A DNA stretch of 64,000 bases from assembly GCF_029544075.1 (NCBI RefSeq), contig NZ_JAJQJH010000012.1:1-64000 (forward strand). Direction: 5' to 3'. A program made the translations under genes and the position numbers. The DNA is from Chromohalobacter canadensis (GTDB lineage: Bacteria > Pseudomonadota > Gammaproteobacteria > Pseudomonadales > Halomonadaceae). Below, in pieces: positions 8,220 to 18,131 of the stretch (position 1 is its first letter; each line of letters starts with the position of its first letter). The notes below the pieces were generated by a model that saw only the letters and a program-made list of their open reading frames with translations, searched no databases and was not told the DNA's origin.

Positions 8220-9521
8220 ATGGCTGACAAGACCACTCTGGAGGCTTGGCTGGCGCATCTCGAGCGCCAGCATCCCGTTGCCATCGACCTGGGGCTCGAA
8301 CGGGTCACTGCGGTCGCCGCACGCCTAGGGCTCAACACCAGGGCGCTGGCGGGGCGTGTCGTCACCGTGGCCGGCACCAACGGCAAGGGCTCGACCGTGG
8401 CCATGCTCGATGCGCTGGCGCGCGAGCATGGCTGGAGTAGTGCTGCTTATACGTCACCGCACCTACAGCGTTACAACGAACGCCTGTGCTTCGATGGCCA
8501 AGAGGTCGATGATGCCGCTTTGGTCGAGGCCTTCGAGGCCGTGGAAGCGGCGCGCCTTGCGGATGAAGAGATCAGCCTGACCTATTTCGAAGTCGGCACT
8601 TTGGCAGCCTTGTGGTTGATTAAGCATCAGCAACCCGATATCGCGTTGCTCGAAGTAGGGCTGGGCGGACGATTGGACGCGGTCAACGTCATCGACTCGG
8701 ACGTGTCTGTGGTTACCACCGTAGCTCAAGATCACGCAGCCTTTCTGGGCACTCATCTCGAGACCATCGGTCAGGAAAAAGCTGGCGTCATGCGTCCGAA
8801 TCGCCCGGTGGTGCTGGGTAGTACCGCCTTGCCGTCGAGTGTGCGCCAGCATGCCGAGCGCCTGGCGGCGCCGGTCTTCGCACTTGGCGAACGTTTCGAC
8901 TGGCAAGCCACAGCCGATGGCTGGCAGTGGCAGGGCGAAACCGCCACCGGCGAGGCCTTGACCCTGCGTTCGCTCCCCGACCCCTACCTGCCATTGGACA
9001 ATGCTGCGACGGCATTGCAGGCACTGACGCTAGCCGGCATTTCCCTGGAGGGAGCGGCATGCCAGCGGGCTCTTGGCCGAGCCATACTGGCCGGGCGGCT
9101 GCAATGGCAGGGCCCTTGGTGTCTGGATGTCGGCCATAATCCGCATGCTGCCGCTTATGTCGCCACCTCCTTGGCGAAACGCCCGCCGCACGGGCGACGT
9201 CTTTGTCTTCTGGGCATGCTGGCGGACAAGGATGCCAAGGGTGTGATCGAGGCGCTGGCGCCTCAGATCGATGCCTGGGTGCCGGTATCGTTAAGCGGCG
9301 ATCGCGCGCGCGATGCTGAGCAGTTGGCTGCCTTCCTGAAGGCGTGCGACGCTCAGGTGCTGCATTGCGCCGCGTCGCCGGACGCCGGCGTACGCTGGTT
9401 GCATACCAATATGGGCAATGGCGACGAGGTGCTGGTTTGCGGCTCGTTCTGGACCGTCGCCGAGGCTTTGACCACCCTGGAATCACTCGGGGTCGTGGCG
9501 AGCCCAAGGAGTGTGTCATGA
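8220..9521 (+). CDS. folC: bifunctional dihydrofolate/folylpolyglutamate synthase
   Basis: FolC adds glutamate to dihydropteroate and extends folate polyglutamate tails in an ATP-dependent way. The 433-residue Mur-ligase-type protein has the P-loop VVTVAGTNGKGST (about residues 47-59), then TSPHLQRYNERL, EVGLGGRLDAVN and the C-terminal LDVGHNPHAA motif. The ATG abuts the accD stop, and its own stop overlaps the next start (ATGA), so it sits in the middle of a tightly coupled operon. Confidence 0.95.
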   Translation: MADKTTLEAWLAHLERQHPVAIDLGLERVTAVAARLGLNTRALAGRVVTVAGTNGKGSTVAMLDALAREHGWSSAAYTSPHLQRYNERLCFDGQEVDDAALVEAFEAVEAARLADEEISLTYFEVGTLAALWLIKHQQPDIALLEVGLGGRLDAVNVIDSDVSVVTTVAQDHAAFLGTHLETIGQEKAGVMRPNRPVVLGSTALPSSVRQHAERLAAPVFALGERFDWQATADGWQWQGETATGEALTLRSLPDPYLPLDNAATALQALTLAGISLEGAACQRALGRAILAGRLQWQGPWCLDVGHNPHAAAYVATSLAKRPPHGRRLCLLGMLADKDAKGVIEALAPQIDAWVPVSLSGDRARDAEQLAAFLKACDAQVLHCAASPDAGVRWLHTNMGNGDEVLVCGSFWTVAEALTTLESLGVVASPRSVS

Positions 9522-10192
9522 AATATGGAATGCGTGAGCGCATCAGTGGCGCGATCATCCTTGTCGCGTTAGCAGTGATTTTCCTGCCCATGCTGCTCGA
9601 TGAGCCGACTCCGAGGAGTGAGCGCCCCGAGCCGGTACTGACCATAGAACAACCGATTTCCGTGGATCAGCGCGATGTCGATTCTCCCGAGCCGCCTGCC
9701 AATCTCGAGGAAGGCACGGGCGATGACAGAGTTGTCGAGCCGGCGACGGGGGCTCAGCTTGGTCAACCCGACGTCGATGCTTCTTCACAGCCCGAGCCTT
9801 CACAGCCAGCAGCGTCCGATGATAGCGAGGCTTCCGGCGAAGCGGGGCCCGCGAACGATGACCCCATTGCTGCCATTGCAGCGCAGTCTTCCTCTTCGCA
9901 AGCTCAAGAAAAGGCTGGGGGCAACGAGGCATCTTCGACGTCTGATGCGCCCGCAGCACAAGACGGTTGGGCAGTTCAAGTAGGCAGCTTCGGGCAGCCG
10001 GACAATGCCACACGGCTCGTAGAAAAGCTCACGTCACAAGGGTTCGATGCTTATCAGCGTCCGCGCGACAATGATCTGACCACTGTATACGTCGGTCCGT
10101 TTGGGACCTCCGATGAAGGTGAGCGCGTGCGCACCGAACTCAAGGAAGACGCCAATATCCAGGGGCTCTTGATTCGCGCGCGGGAGGAGTGA
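9518..10192 (+). CDS. dedD: SPOR-domain membrane protein (DedD-like)
   Basis: The 224-residue protein has a short cytoplasmic start (MKYGMRERISGA), one membrane helix at about residues 8-26, a long acidic Ser/Pro/Glu-rich linker and a C-terminal SPOR domain (about 148-222; WAVQVGSFGQPDNA ... VYVGPFGT). SPOR domains bind denuded septal peptidoglycan, and DedD supports cell division. The folC-dedD-cvpA-purF order matches E. coli and Pseudomonas. The start overlaps the folC stop and its own stop overlaps cvpA. Confidence 0.9.
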   Translation: MKYGMRERISGAIILVALAVIFLPMLLDEPTPRSERPEPVLTIEQPISVDQRDVDSPEPPANLEEGTGDDRVVEPATGAQLGQPDVDASSQPEPSQPAASDDSEASGEAGPANDDPIAAIAAQSSSSQAQEKAGGNEASSTSDAPAAQDGWAVQVGSFGQPDNATRLVEKLTSQGFDAYQRPRDNDLTTVYVGPFGTSDEGERVRTELKEDANIQGLLIRAREE

Positions 10193-10788
10193 TGACGCTG
10201 ACCTGGCTCGATTGGGCCTTTCTGACGGTATTGACCGTCTCCATGCTGGCCGGTTTCATGCGGGGGCTGGTGCGCGAAGCCTTGGGACTAGCGGCCTGGG
10301 TGGCAGCATTGTTGGGTGCGCGGATGTTCGCCCCAGCGGTAGCCGAAATGATGGCGCCCTATATCGATCATCCCGAGATTCGCCTGGTGCTGGGCTTCGT
10401 GCTGGTCATTTTCGTCATCGTTATGCTCTGCGGGTTTTTGATTCGCATGATCAACGCCGCGATCGAATGGGTCGGCATGGGTTTTTTCAACCGTGTCGCC
10501 GGCGCGACGTTCGGTGCTGCGCGAGGTGCCTTGATCCTGGTGCTGGCGACGGTCATCTTGACGTTGACGCCTCTGTCAGGGATTGCTGCATGGCAGAATG
10601 CGCAACTGCGCCCGGCCTTCGAGCAGTTGCGCGATTGGTCGGTGGACCGCCTGGAGGCGTGGGAAATCGACACCTCGGGTGCCGAACGTGCCTTGCGCGA
10701 CACGGGCCGCGAGGCGGCCGAACAGGCTCTGGAAACGCCGCCCGAGGCACCTGCATCGAACGCACCAGCGGATACGACGGCGCCCTGA
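10192..10788 (+). CDS. cvpA: CvpA family membrane protein
   Basis: The 198-residue CvpA homologue has four predicted membrane helices within about residues 5-150, starting TWLDWAFLTVLTVSMLAGFMRG, with a short acidic, Ala/Pro-rich tail. CvpA was named for colicin V production and is linked to envelope and bile-stress tolerance; its molecular function is unresolved. A GGAGG site sits 4 nt before ATG 10192, which overlaps the dedD stop. A GTG three bases earlier would be equivalent. purF follows after a hairpin-containing gap. Confidence 0.93.
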   Translation: MTLTWLDWAFLTVLTVSMLAGFMRGLVREALGLAAWVAALLGARMFAPAVAEMMAPYIDHPEIRLVLGFVLVIFVIVMLCGFLIRMINAAIEWVGMGFFNRVAGATFGAARGALILVLATVILTLTPLSGIAAWQNAQLRPAFEQLRDWSVDRLEAWEIDTSGAERALRDTGREAAEQALETPPEAPASNAPADTTAP

Positions 10789-10818
10789 AGGCGCCTTTAT
10801 GCATGACAGGCTTTAACC

Positions 10819-10847
10819 GCGAACGGCATTCATCGCATGCCGTTCGC
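10819..10847 (+). other. hairpin between cvpA and purF
   Basis: An 11-base-pair perfect inverted repeat (GCGAACGGCAT ... ATGCCGTTCGC) with a seven-base loop sits 30 nt before purF. No T-run follows, so it is not a standard terminator. It does not match the PurR operator well. It could be an mRNA processing or stability element, or a protein-binding site. Confidence 0.4.
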
Positions 10848-10876
10848 TACTCTCAAGGCAAGCGAGGAAAGGCACA

Positions 10877-12397
10877 ATGTGCGGTATCGTGGGCCTCATG
10901 GCCAACCAGGCGGTCAATCAGTCGCTGTATGACGCGCTGACAGTGCTCCAACACCGTGGCCAGGATGCCGCCGGGATGATGACATGGCATGAGGGACGCT
11001 TCCTGCTGCGCAAGAGCAATGGCCTGGTGCGTGATGTGTTTCATACGCGCCATATGACGCGTCTGCGCGGCAATATGGGGATCGGACATATTCGTTACCC
11101 GACTGCCGGCTCGTCGAGCGAAGCTGAATCGCAGCCGTTCTACGTCAACTCGCCTTACGGGATCTCGCTGGCGCACAATGGCAACCTGACCAATTCCGAA
11201 CAGCTCAAGCGTGAGTTGTTCTTTTCCGATCTGCGCCACATCAATACCAGCTCCGATTCCGAAGTCCTGCTTAATGTGTTCGCGCACGAGCTGGGCAAGC
11301 AAGGGCACGACCTCTCGCCAGATGATATCTTCGATGCCGTACGCCGAGTACATCGTCGCTGTCAGGGCGGTTATGCTGCGGTTGCGTTCATCAATGGCTT
11401 TGGCATGGTCGCGTTCCGTGATCCGCACGGGATTCGCCCGGTGGTTTATGGTACCCGCGACAGCGACGATGGTCAGGACGTGATGATCGCCTCTGAGTCG
11501 GTGGCGCTGGATGTCGGCGGCTTCGAGCTGTGTCGCGATCTGGCGCCCGGTGAGGCGATCTTCATCGAGACCGAAGGCAATCGGGTGCATACCCAGCAGT
11601 GTGCCGACCGCCCACAGTTGACGCCGTGCATCTTTGAGCATGTCTATCTGGCGCGTCCCGATTCGATCCTCGATGGCGCCTATGTCTACGGCACGCGCAT
11701 GGAGATGGGGCGCAAGCTGGGCGATCGTATCCAGCGTGACTGGCCGGAGCATGACATCGACGTAGTGATTCCGATTCCCGATACCTCGCGGACCTCGGCA
11801 TTGGAAATGGCGCAGCATCTGGGCGTGACTTACCGCGAAGGCTTCATGAAGAATCGCTATATCGGGCGGACCTTCATCATGCCCGGGCAAACGCAGCGCA
11901 AGAAATCGGTACGGCAGAAGCTCAATGCCATCGATGTCGAGTTCGCCGGCAAGAACGTACTGCTGGTCGACGATTCCATCGTGCGCGGTACCACGTGTAA
12001 GCAGATCATCCAGATGGCTCGCGAGGCTGGGGCGCGCAAGGTCTATTTCGCCTCCGCCGCGCCGCCGGTTCGCTATCCCAACGTATACGGCATCGATATG
12101 CCGGTGGCATCGGAATTGATCGCGCATGGGCGTAGCGAAGAGGAAGTCGGGGAGCTCATAGGCGCTGATCGCATCATTTATCAAAAACTCGAGGACCTCA
12201 AGGCGGCCTGTCGAGACGTCAATCCCTCGCTTGAGGAGTTCGACTGCTCGGTTTTCGATGGCGAGTATGTGACCGGCGATATCGATGCTGCCTATCTGGC
12301 CGACCTCGAGGCCGCGCGTAGCGATATGGCCAAGCGCCAGGAGAACTCAGTGCACGCTGTGGTCGATTTGCATAACGATGTCGAAGAAGAAGACTGA
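10877..12397 (+). CDS. purF: amidophosphoribosyltransferase
   Basis: PurF makes 5-phosphoribosylamine from PRPP and glutamine, the first committed step of purine synthesis. The 506-residue protein starts MCGIVG, so the nucleophilic Cys2 is exposed once Met is removed and there is no propeptide. This fits the E. coli-type enzyme without an iron-sulfur cluster. The glutaminase part (about 1-230) has [12 protein letters not shown] and LAHNGNLTN. The PRPP-binding motif [13 protein letters not shown] lies near residue 360. metZ follows after 11 nt, as in Pseudomonas. Confidence 0.97.
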   Translation: MCGIVGLMANQAVNQSLYDALTVLQHRGQDAAGMMTWHEGRFLLRKSNGLVRDVFHTRHMTRLRGNMGIGHIRYPTAGSSSEAESQPFYVNSPYGISLAHNGNLTNSEQLKRELFFSDLRHINTSSDSEVLLNVFAHELGKQGHDLSPDDIFDAVRRVHRRCQGGYAAVAFINGFGMVAFRDPHGIRPVVYGTRDSDDGQDVMIASESVALDVGGFELCRDLAPGEAIFIETEGNRVHTQQCADRPQLTPCIFEHVYLARPDSILDGAYVYGTRMEMGRKLGDRIQRDWPEHDIDVVIPIPDTSRTSALEMAQHLGVTYREGFMKNRYIGRTFIMPGQTQRKKSVRQKLNAIDVEFAGKNVLLVDDSIVRGTTCKQIIQMAREAGARKVYFASAAPPVRYPNVYGIDMPVASELIAHGRSEEEVGELIGADRIIYQKLEDLKAACRDVNPSLEEFDCSVFDGEYVTGDIDAAYLADLEAARSDMAKRQENSVHAVVDLHNDVEEED

Positions 12398-12408
12398 GGA
12401 GGTGAGGT

Positions 12409-13599
12409 ATGCATGACGATCATGACGACACCTTCGCGCTCGACACGCTAGCGATCCGTGCCGGCCACGACCGTACGCACGAACAGGAACATGGCGAGCC
12501 GATTTTCCCCACGTCGAGCTTCGTCTATGGCAGTGCCGCTGAGGCGGCACGCAAGTTCTCCGGCGAAGAGCCGGGTAACATCTATTCGCGTTTCACCAAT
12601 CCCACGGTGCGCACCTTCGAGCAACGCCTGGCGGCGCTCGAGGGGGGCGAGCAGTGCGTGGCTACCAGCTCGGGCATGGCGGCGATCCTCGCCACGGCGC
12701 TGGCGTTCCTGCAAGCCGGTGACGAAATCGTCGCCTCGCGTTCGTTGTTCGGTTCCACGGTCAGCCTGTTCGACAAGTATCTTGGTAAGCTAGGCATCGT
12801 GACCCGCTACGTGGAACTGGGCGATTTGGACGCCTGGCAGGCCGCGATCACTCCGAAGACGCGCTTGCTGTTCGCCGAGACACCCTCCAACCCGCTTTCC
12901 GAGGTGGTGGATATCGCAGCCTTGGCTGATTTGGCGCATCGCCATGACGCTTGGCTCGCCATCGACAACTGCTTTTTGACCCCAGCGTTGCAGCGTCCCC
13001 TCGACTTGGGCGCCGATCTGGTGATTCATTCGGCGACCAAATATCTGGACGGCCAGGGGCGTGCCATCGGCGGCGCCATAGTGGGGCCCGAGGAGATGCT
13101 CAAGGAGCTGGTGGGCGTCGTACGCACCTGTGGTCCCTGCATGAGCCCCTTCAATGCGTGGATCTTCCTCAAGGGGTTGGAAACGCTGGGACTGCGCATG
13201 AAGGCGCATTGCGAGAATACTCTGGCCCTGGCGCAGTGGCTGGAGGCGCAGCCGGAAATCGCCCGGGTGCATTACAGTGGCCTGGAAAGCCATCCACAGC
13301 ATACGCTGGCCAAGCAGCAGCAACACGGCTTTGGCGCCGTGCTGGGCGTGGAGGTGAAGGGCGGTCGCGACGGCGCCTGGGCGCTGATCGATCATTCACG
13401 CCTGATGTCGATCACCGGCAACTTAGGGGATGTGAAAACCACCGTCACGCACCCGGCGACGACGACGCATGCGCGCTTGAGCGACGAGCAGAAGGCTGCC
13501 GCGGGGATCAGTGAAGGCTTGGTGCGCATCGCCGTGGGGTTGGAAGCGCTGGATGATCTCAAGCGCGATATCCGTCGCGGACTCGACACGCTTGGTTGA
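12409..13599 (+). CDS. metZ: O-succinylhomoserine sulfhydrylase
   Basis: This Cys/Met-metabolism PLP enzyme of 396 residues makes homocysteine directly from O-succinylhomoserine and sulfide. The PLP lysine is in HSATKYLDGQG (about residue 208); YSRFTNPTV and TSSGMAAI are family motifs. Placement right after purF is the conserved metZ position in gammaproteobacteria. Family members such as cystathionine gamma-synthase are similar, so the name leans on synteny. GGAGG precedes the ATG, and an intrinsic terminator follows. Confidence 0.9.
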   Translation: MHDDHDDTFALDTLAIRAGHDRTHEQEHGEPIFPTSSFVYGSAAEAARKFSGEEPGNIYSRFTNPTVRTFEQRLAALEGGEQCVATSSGMAAILATALAFLQAGDEIVASRSLFGSTVSLFDKYLGKLGIVTRYVELGDLDAWQAAITPKTRLLFAETPSNPLSEVVDIAALADLAHRHDAWLAIDNCFLTPALQRPLDLGADLVIHSATKYLDGQGRAIGGAIVGPEEMLKELVGVVRTCGPCMSPFNAWIFLKGLETLGLRMKAHCENTLALAQWLEAQPEIARVHYSGLESHPQHTLAKQQQHGFGAVLGVEVKGGRDGAWALIDHSRLMSITGNLGDVKTTVTHPATTTHARLSDEQKAAAGISEGLVRIAVGLEALDDLKRDIRRGLDTLG

Positions 13600-13643
13600 G
13601 TCGTATCCCAGCCTGTCGGTGCGCTCGGTATGTCGTTCGAATG

Positions 13644-13677
13644 ACGCCTCGCCCCTCCAGGGGGCGAGGCGTTTTTT
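13644..13677 (+). terminator. intrinsic terminator after metZ
   Basis: A 12-base-pair stem ACGCCTCGCCCC / GGGGCGAGGCGT with a five-base loop is followed by six T residues. It ends the long fimV-to-metZ transcription run, and lies just before the end of the convergent rsgA gene. Confidence 0.92.
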
Positions 13678-13690
13678 CATGGGGCGTTCT

Positions 13691-14722
13691 TCATGGAGAA
13701 CGGTCGGGTTCCAGGCTATCGACGATGTGCCGGTAGCTATTGAACCGTGAGGCGAGAATGTCGCCGCGTTCCACGGCCTCACGCAAGGCGCATCCCGGTT
13801 CCTGGCGGTGGTGACAATCGCGGAACTTGCAAAGGCCGAGATACGGTTGGAATTCGATGAAGCCGCGCGCTACCTCGTGCTCCTCGAGATGGCCCAGGCC
13901 GAATTCGCGAATGCCCGGCGAGTCGATCAGTTCACCGCCCGCCGGCAGGTGGTAGAGCGTGGCCGTGGTGGTGGTGTGCGTGCCCTTGCGCGAGTCCACC
14001 GAGAGCGCGCCGACCCGCAGTTGCCTATCGGGCAGCAGGCGGTCGATCAAGGATGACTTGCCAACCCCGCTCTGGCCCACGAACACCGAAGTACGCTCGG
14101 TAAGGCCGGCATGCAGGGCATCGAGCCCGTTTTCGCGCTGGGTAGAGGCGCTGACCACGTGGTATCCCAGCTCGCGATAGCGCGCCAGTAAAGTACGCAA
14201 CTCACCGCCCTCGTCGGGTAGTAGGTCGGTCTTGTTGAGCACCAGCACGGGCGTGATGCCGGTCGCCTCGGCGGCGACGAGATAGCGGTCGATGAGATTG
14301 GGGTGGGGCGCGGGCTCCACGGCGAACACGATCAGAATCTGTGCGATGTTGGCGGCCACGGGCTTGAGCTGGCCGCGCGCGTCGGGACGTTCGAGCACAC
14401 TGCGGCGCGGCTGGCGCGCCACGACCACACCACTGCCGTCGCTCGCCGTACGCCATACCACGTCGTCGCCGGTGACCAGGCCCTCGAGATTGGCGCGCAG
14501 ATGGCAACGGTGGCGTTGGAGGTCGCCGTGTTCATCCTCGGCCTCCACCTCCAGAGTGCGTCCGAAATGCGCGGTGACACGTCCAAGACGTTCGGGGCCG
14601 TAATCACCGGCCTCGAGCGCCGTATCGTCGCGCTGGGTGCGGCGTTCGGCACGTTCGGCGCGCTGGGCTTGAATCTTTTCGACCCGCCAACGTTGCTGGC
14701 GGCTGAGTTTGCGTTTGCTCAT
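13691..14722 (-). CDS. rsgA: small ribosomal subunit GTPase RsgA
   Basis: RsgA is a circularly permuted GTPase that aids late 30S subunit maturation. The 343-residue product has an N-terminal basic tail ([18 protein letters not shown]), an OB fold, then permuted GTPase motifs in the order [13 protein letters not shown] and DSPG. A C-terminal zinc site follows ([14 protein letters not shown]). An upstream in-frame start at 14830 would overlap orn and is unlikely. It is divergent from orn, as in E. coli. Confidence 0.95.
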   Translation of the reverse strand: MSKRKLSRQQRWRVEKIQAQRAERAERRTQRDDTALEAGDYGPERLGRVTAHFGRTLEVEAEDEHGDLQRHRCHLRANLEGLVTGDDVVWRTASDGSGVVVARQPRRSVLERPDARGQLKPVAANIAQILIVFAVEPAPHPNLIDRYLVAAEATGITPVLVLNKTDLLPDEGGELRTLLARYRELGYHVVSASTQRENGLDALHAGLTERTSVFVGQSGVGKSSLIDRLLPDRQLRVGALSVDSRKGTHTTTTATLYHLPAGGELIDSPGIREFGLGHLEEHEVARGFIEFQPYLGLCKFRDCHHRQEPGCALREAVERGDILASRFNSYRHIVDSLEPDRSP

Positions 14723-14739
14723 GCGCTCTCGGGACAGGG

Positions 14740-14758
14740 TACAATGGCCGCCATTGTA
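14740..14758. promoter_or_regulatory. dyad with opposed -10 boxes between rsgA and orn
   Basis: TACAATGGC and GCCATTGTA form a perfect inverted repeat around base 14749. Each arm carries TACAAT, one reading toward orn and the other toward rsgA, so they look like face-to-face -10 boxes. A weak -35 (GGACAG) lies 17 nt upstream of the rsgA-facing box; no good -35 was found for the orn-facing one. The two polymerases would compete, or one protein could block both. Confidence 0.5.
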
Positions 14759-14823
14759 GCGTTCATTGCGCCATGCTGTCCCTAGGCCTGTACCTAGACA
14801 ATGGCGCCCCGATGGAGACCCCC

Positions 14824-15387
14824 ATGGCAAGTGACACTCCGCAAGCCCCGCGTAACGACCTGCTGATCTGGATCGACCTGGAAATGACCGGGCTCGATCC
14901 CACCCGCGAGCGCATCATCGAGGTCGCGACTTTGATCACCGATGGCGACCTGAATCTTATTGCCGAAGGGCCGGTGCTGGCGGTGCATCAGCCGGATGCG
15001 TTACTCGAGGCGATGGACGAGTGGAATACCCGTACGCATGGTGCCTCGGGGCTGACGCAACGCGTCCGCGAGAGTCGCATCGATACCGCCGAAGCCGAGC
15101 GCCAGACGCTGGCCTTTCTCAAAACATATGTGACGCCGAACAGCTCGCCGATGTGCGGCAACAGCGTGCATCAGGATCGTCGTTTCATGGTGCGGGAAAT
15201 GCCCGAACTGGCCGAATTCTTTCACTATCGCAATCTCGATGTCTCGACGCTCAAGGAACTGGCCAAGCGCTGGAACCCACAGGCTCTGGCGGGCTTCGAG
15301 AAGCGCAATACGCACCAGGCGTTGGACGACATTCGCGAGTCGCTGGCCGAGCTGGTGCATTATCGCAAGACATTTCTGCGCGTCTAG
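14824..15387 (+). CDS. orn: oligoribonuclease
   Basis: Orn degrades RNA fragments of two to five nucleotides, mainly dinucleotides including pGpG, and is usually essential. The 187-residue DEDDh exonuclease has the first acidic pair in [11 protein letters not shown], then [11 protein letters not shown] and the final [14 protein letters not shown] with catalytic His and Asp. ATG 14824 has GGAGA 7 nt upstream. Two earlier in-frame starts (14773, 14812) would add a poorly matching leader. Confidence 0.95.
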   Translation: MASDTPQAPRNDLLIWIDLEMTGLDPTRERIIEVATLITDGDLNLIAEGPVLAVHQPDALLEAMDEWNTRTHGASGLTQRVRESRIDTAEAERQTLAFLKTYVTPNSSPMCGNSVHQDRRFMVREMPELAEFFHYRNLDVSTLKELAKRWNPQALAGFEKRNTHQALDDIRESLAELVHYRKTFLRV

Positions 15388-15409
15388 GCGGCCTGGGGCG
15401 GCTAAAGGC

Positions 15410-16510
15410 CTAGGCGCTGACATGACTGACGATCAACTGCTCACGTTTGTGGCGTTGTTGCTCGAGCCCCCAGCGCACGTGTTCGCGGACTAGGTCCGAG
15501 GGGTAGGCCAGGCGCGCACGTAAGGCGCCTTCGACGCGTTCGCTCCAAGGCGCATTGCCCAGGCCGATGGCCAGGTTGCGCAGCCAGCGCTCGTAACCGA
15601 TGCGACGAATCGCGCTGCCTTCGGTGCGCATCAGGAACTCTTCCTCGCTCCAGGCGAACAGGCGGATGAGCGAGGCGCGGTCGAGGTCGTGGCGCGGCGC
15701 GAAATCTTCTTCCTGCGACGCACGCGTGAAGCGGGTAAAAGGACACACCAGTTGGCAATCGTCGCAGCCGTATACCCGGTTACCCATCGCCTTGCGATAT
15801 TCTTCGGGGATCGAACCGGCGAGTTCGATGGTCAGATACGAAATGCAGCGCCGCGAGTCGATGACCTTATCGTCGACAATGGCACCTGTCGGACAAGCCG
15901 TCTGACAGCTCGAGCACTTACCGCAATGCTCGCTCTCGAAGGGCGCGTCCACCGGTAGCGGCAGATCGGTGTAAAGTTCGCCGAGAAAGAACAGCGAACC
16001 GGCCTGGGGATTGAGCAGCATGGCATTCTTGCCGAACCAGCCGAGGCCGGCTTTCTGCGCCAGGGCACGCTCCATGACGGGGGCTGAGTCGACGAAGGCA
16101 CGGTAGCCGTAAGCGCCGACTTCGTCCTCGATGCGCTTGGCCAGGGTGGCAAGGCGCTTGCGGATTAGCTTGTGGTAATCGCGCCCCAGTGCATAGCGCG
16201 AAACATAGGCGCGCTCGGGTTGTCCGAGCACCTTGGTGGTTTCCACCTCGGGGGGCAGGTAATCCATGCGCACACTGATGACGCGCAAGGTACCGGGTAT
16301 GAGTTCCTCGGGTCGCGTGCGCTTGTGGCCATGTTTGGCCATGAAGTGCATTTCGCCGTGGTAGCCGGCCGCGAGCCAGCGCTCGAGATAGCGCTCATGC
16401 GCTTCGAGATCGGTGTCGGTGATGCCAACCTGCTGGAAGCCGAGTTCGCGTCCCCACGTATGGATGCGATCGGCCAGCGAGGCGTAATCGATGGGCGAGG
16501 ATGAGGACAT
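15410..16510 (-). CDS. queG: epoxyqueuosine reductase QueG
   Basis: QueG reduces epoxyqueuosine to queuosine in tRNA, using cobalamin and two [4Fe-4S] clusters. The 366-residue protein shows ferredoxin-like motifs CGKCSSCQTACPTGAI and CDDCQLVCP. The YALGRDYHKLIRKRL and DSAPVMERALAQKAGLGW stretches match the family. The start at 16510 (MSSSSPIDYASLA) is preferred over 16540. It converges with orn and is divergent from nnr, an arrangement similar to that around E. coli queG-nnr. Confidence 0.94.
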   Translation of the reverse strand: MSSSSPIDYASLADRIHTWGRELGFQQVGITDTDLEAHERYLERWLAAGYHGEMHFMAKHGHKRTRPEELIPGTLRVISVRMDYLPPEVETTKVLGQPERAYVSRYALGRDYHKLIRKRLATLAKRIEDEVGAYGYRAFVDSAPVMERALAQKAGLGWFGKNAMLLNPQAGSLFFLGELYTDLPLPVDAPFESEHCGKCSSCQTACPTGAIVDDKVIDSRRCISYLTIELAGSIPEEYRKAMGNRVYGCDDCQLVCPFTRFTRASQEEDFAPRHDLDRASLIRLFAWSEEEFLMRTEGSAIRRIGYERWLRNLAIGLGNAPWSERVEGALRARLAYPSDLVREHVRWGLEQQRHKREQLIVSHVSA

Positions 16511-16603
16511 GACGAGACCCCCGTGAAGCGAGGGCGCCACCCTAGCGCAATCGTCACGTGGAATAAATGCTTATCGTCGGCGAGCAGGAGAAAGGAGACA
16601 GTC

Positions 16604-18100
16604 ATGACAACGACATGCAGAGTGCCGCATCCCTTGTATGGTGCTGATCAGGTCCAGGCGCTGGATCGGCGACTCATGGCTGAGGGAATGGCAGGGTTCG
16701 AATTGATGCAGCGCGCCGCGCAGGCGGCCTATAAGGCCCTTCGCTCGCGCTGGCCGGAAGCGCATCGTTTGAGCATCTTGTGTGGCGGTGGCAATAACGC
16801 CGGCGATGGCTATGTGATGGCGGCATTGGCGGCGGGCGATGGCCTCGATGTGCAGCTTGTCGCTTTGCGCGACCCCGCGACGCTGAGCGGCGACGCGGCG
16901 CGGGCTTACGAAATGGCCTGGCAGGCGGGGCTGGATGTAATCGAATGGCGACCCGAGACGGTGATCAACGGCGATGTTGTGATCGACGCGCTGTTGGGCA
17001 CCGGCGCGACGGGGGAGGTGCGCGAACCACTGCGTAGTGCCATCGAGACGCTCAATGCGACGCCGCGTCCGGTGCTGGCGGTGGATGTGCCTTCGGGGCT
17101 TTCGGCACAGACTGGGAGTATCGGCGGTGTGGCAGTAAAAGCCAGCCTGACCGTCACTTTCATCGTCGATAAATTTGGCTTGCATACCGGCGCTAGTGCG
17201 GATCATGTCGGCGAGCTGCGTGTCGAAACGCTTGGAGTGACACCTCATGGACATGATGATCTCGTGCCACTGGGCGAGCTGCAGGCGGCCGACATGCTGC
17301 AACAGGCCTTCCCTCCTCGGTCACGGGGGAGCCACAAGGATGACTTCGGGCATGTGTTAGTGATCGGCGGTGCTCCCGGTTTCGGAGGCGCGGCGTTGAT
17401 GGCCAGCGAGGCCGCGCTGCGTAGCGGAGCGGGAAAGGTCAGTTTGGCTATTGATGCCGCGCATGTGTCGGCAAGCTTGGTGCGCAGCCCGGAGGTCATG
17501 GCGCGCGGAGTGGGAAAGGCCGAGGATCTCCTCGCGCTGTTCGATCAAGCCAATGCCCTGGTGGTCGGCCCGGGGCTTGGACGTCAGGCCTGGGGGCACG
17601 CCCTGTGGCAAGCGGCGCTCGCCGCAGGGTTGCCCAGCGTTCTCGACGCCGATGCGCTCAACTGGCTGTCCGAAGAAGCGACCAACCGCCGTGATGACTG
17701 GGTGCTGACCCCGCATCCCGGTGAAGCCGCGCGTTTGCTGCGTGTGTCCGGCGCCGAGATTCAGGCCGACCGGCGCGCGGCGGCACTGGCGTTGCATGAG
17801 CGCTATGGGGGCAGTGTGGTGCTCAAGGGGGCGGGTACCCTGGTCGCCGACACGAACGGCGTCACCGTGTGTCCGTACGGCAATCCCGGCATGGCGAGCG
17901 GCGGGATGGGGGATGTGCTCTCCGGGATCGTCGGGGCGTTGTTGGCACAGGGCCAAACGCCGGGCGAAGCAGCGCGGCATGGTGTTCTGCTGCATGCCTT
18001 GGCCGGTGATGCGGCGGCGCAAGATGGGGGCGAGCGTGGTCTGGTAGCCACGGATCTGGCATCCTATGTGCGCGCGATTGGCAACCCACGTCCCCTTTGA
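16604..18100 (+). CDS. nnr: bifunctional NAD(P)HX epimerase/dehydratase
   Basis: This fusion repairs hydrated NAD(P)H. The N-terminal YjeF-type epimerase domain (about residues 1-215) has GGGNNAGDGYVMA and AVDVPSGL. The C-terminal ribokinase-like dehydratase domain (about 230-495) has GSHKDDFGHVLVIGG, LTPHPGEAARLL and the phosphate-binding GNPGMASGGMGDVLSG. Its 498-residue length fits the fused form. AAGGAGA precedes ATG 16604; an earlier in-frame ATG at 16523 lies in the spacer. It begins the long cluster that ends with purA. Confidence 0.94.
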   Translation: MTTTCRVPHPLYGADQVQALDRRLMAEGMAGFELMQRAAQAAYKALRSRWPEAHRLSILCGGGNNAGDGYVMAALAAGDGLDVQLVALRDPATLSGDAARAYEMAWQAGLDVIEWRPETVINGDVVIDALLGTGATGEVREPLRSAIETLNATPRPVLAVDVPSGLSAQTGSIGGVAVKASLTVTFIVDKFGLHTGASADHVGELRVETLGVTPHGHDDLVPLGELQAADMLQQAFPPRSRGSHKDDFGHVLVIGGAPGFGGAALMASEAALRSGAGKVSLAIDAAHVSASLVRSPEVMARGVGKAEDLLALFDQANALVVGPGLGRQAWGHALWQAALAAGLPSVLDADALNWLSEEATNRRDDWVLTPHPGEAARLLRVSGAEIQADRRAAALALHERYGGSVVLKGAGTLVADTNGVTVCPYGNPGMASGGMGDVLSGIVGALLAQGQTPGEAARHGVLLHALAGDAAAQDGGERGLVATDLASYVRAIGNPRPL

Positions 18101-18131
18101 TGCCATGCGCTAACGCGAGATACCACGATAG

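Noticed and set aside
7314-8273. 319-codon open frame antisense to accD
   Set aside because: It mirrors accD codons exactly and has no independent signal.
10853-12184. 443-codon open frame antisense to purF
   Set aside because: purF is unmistakable on the plus strand with all its motifs. The antisense frame has no recognisable domain and arises from codon bias in high-GC DNA.
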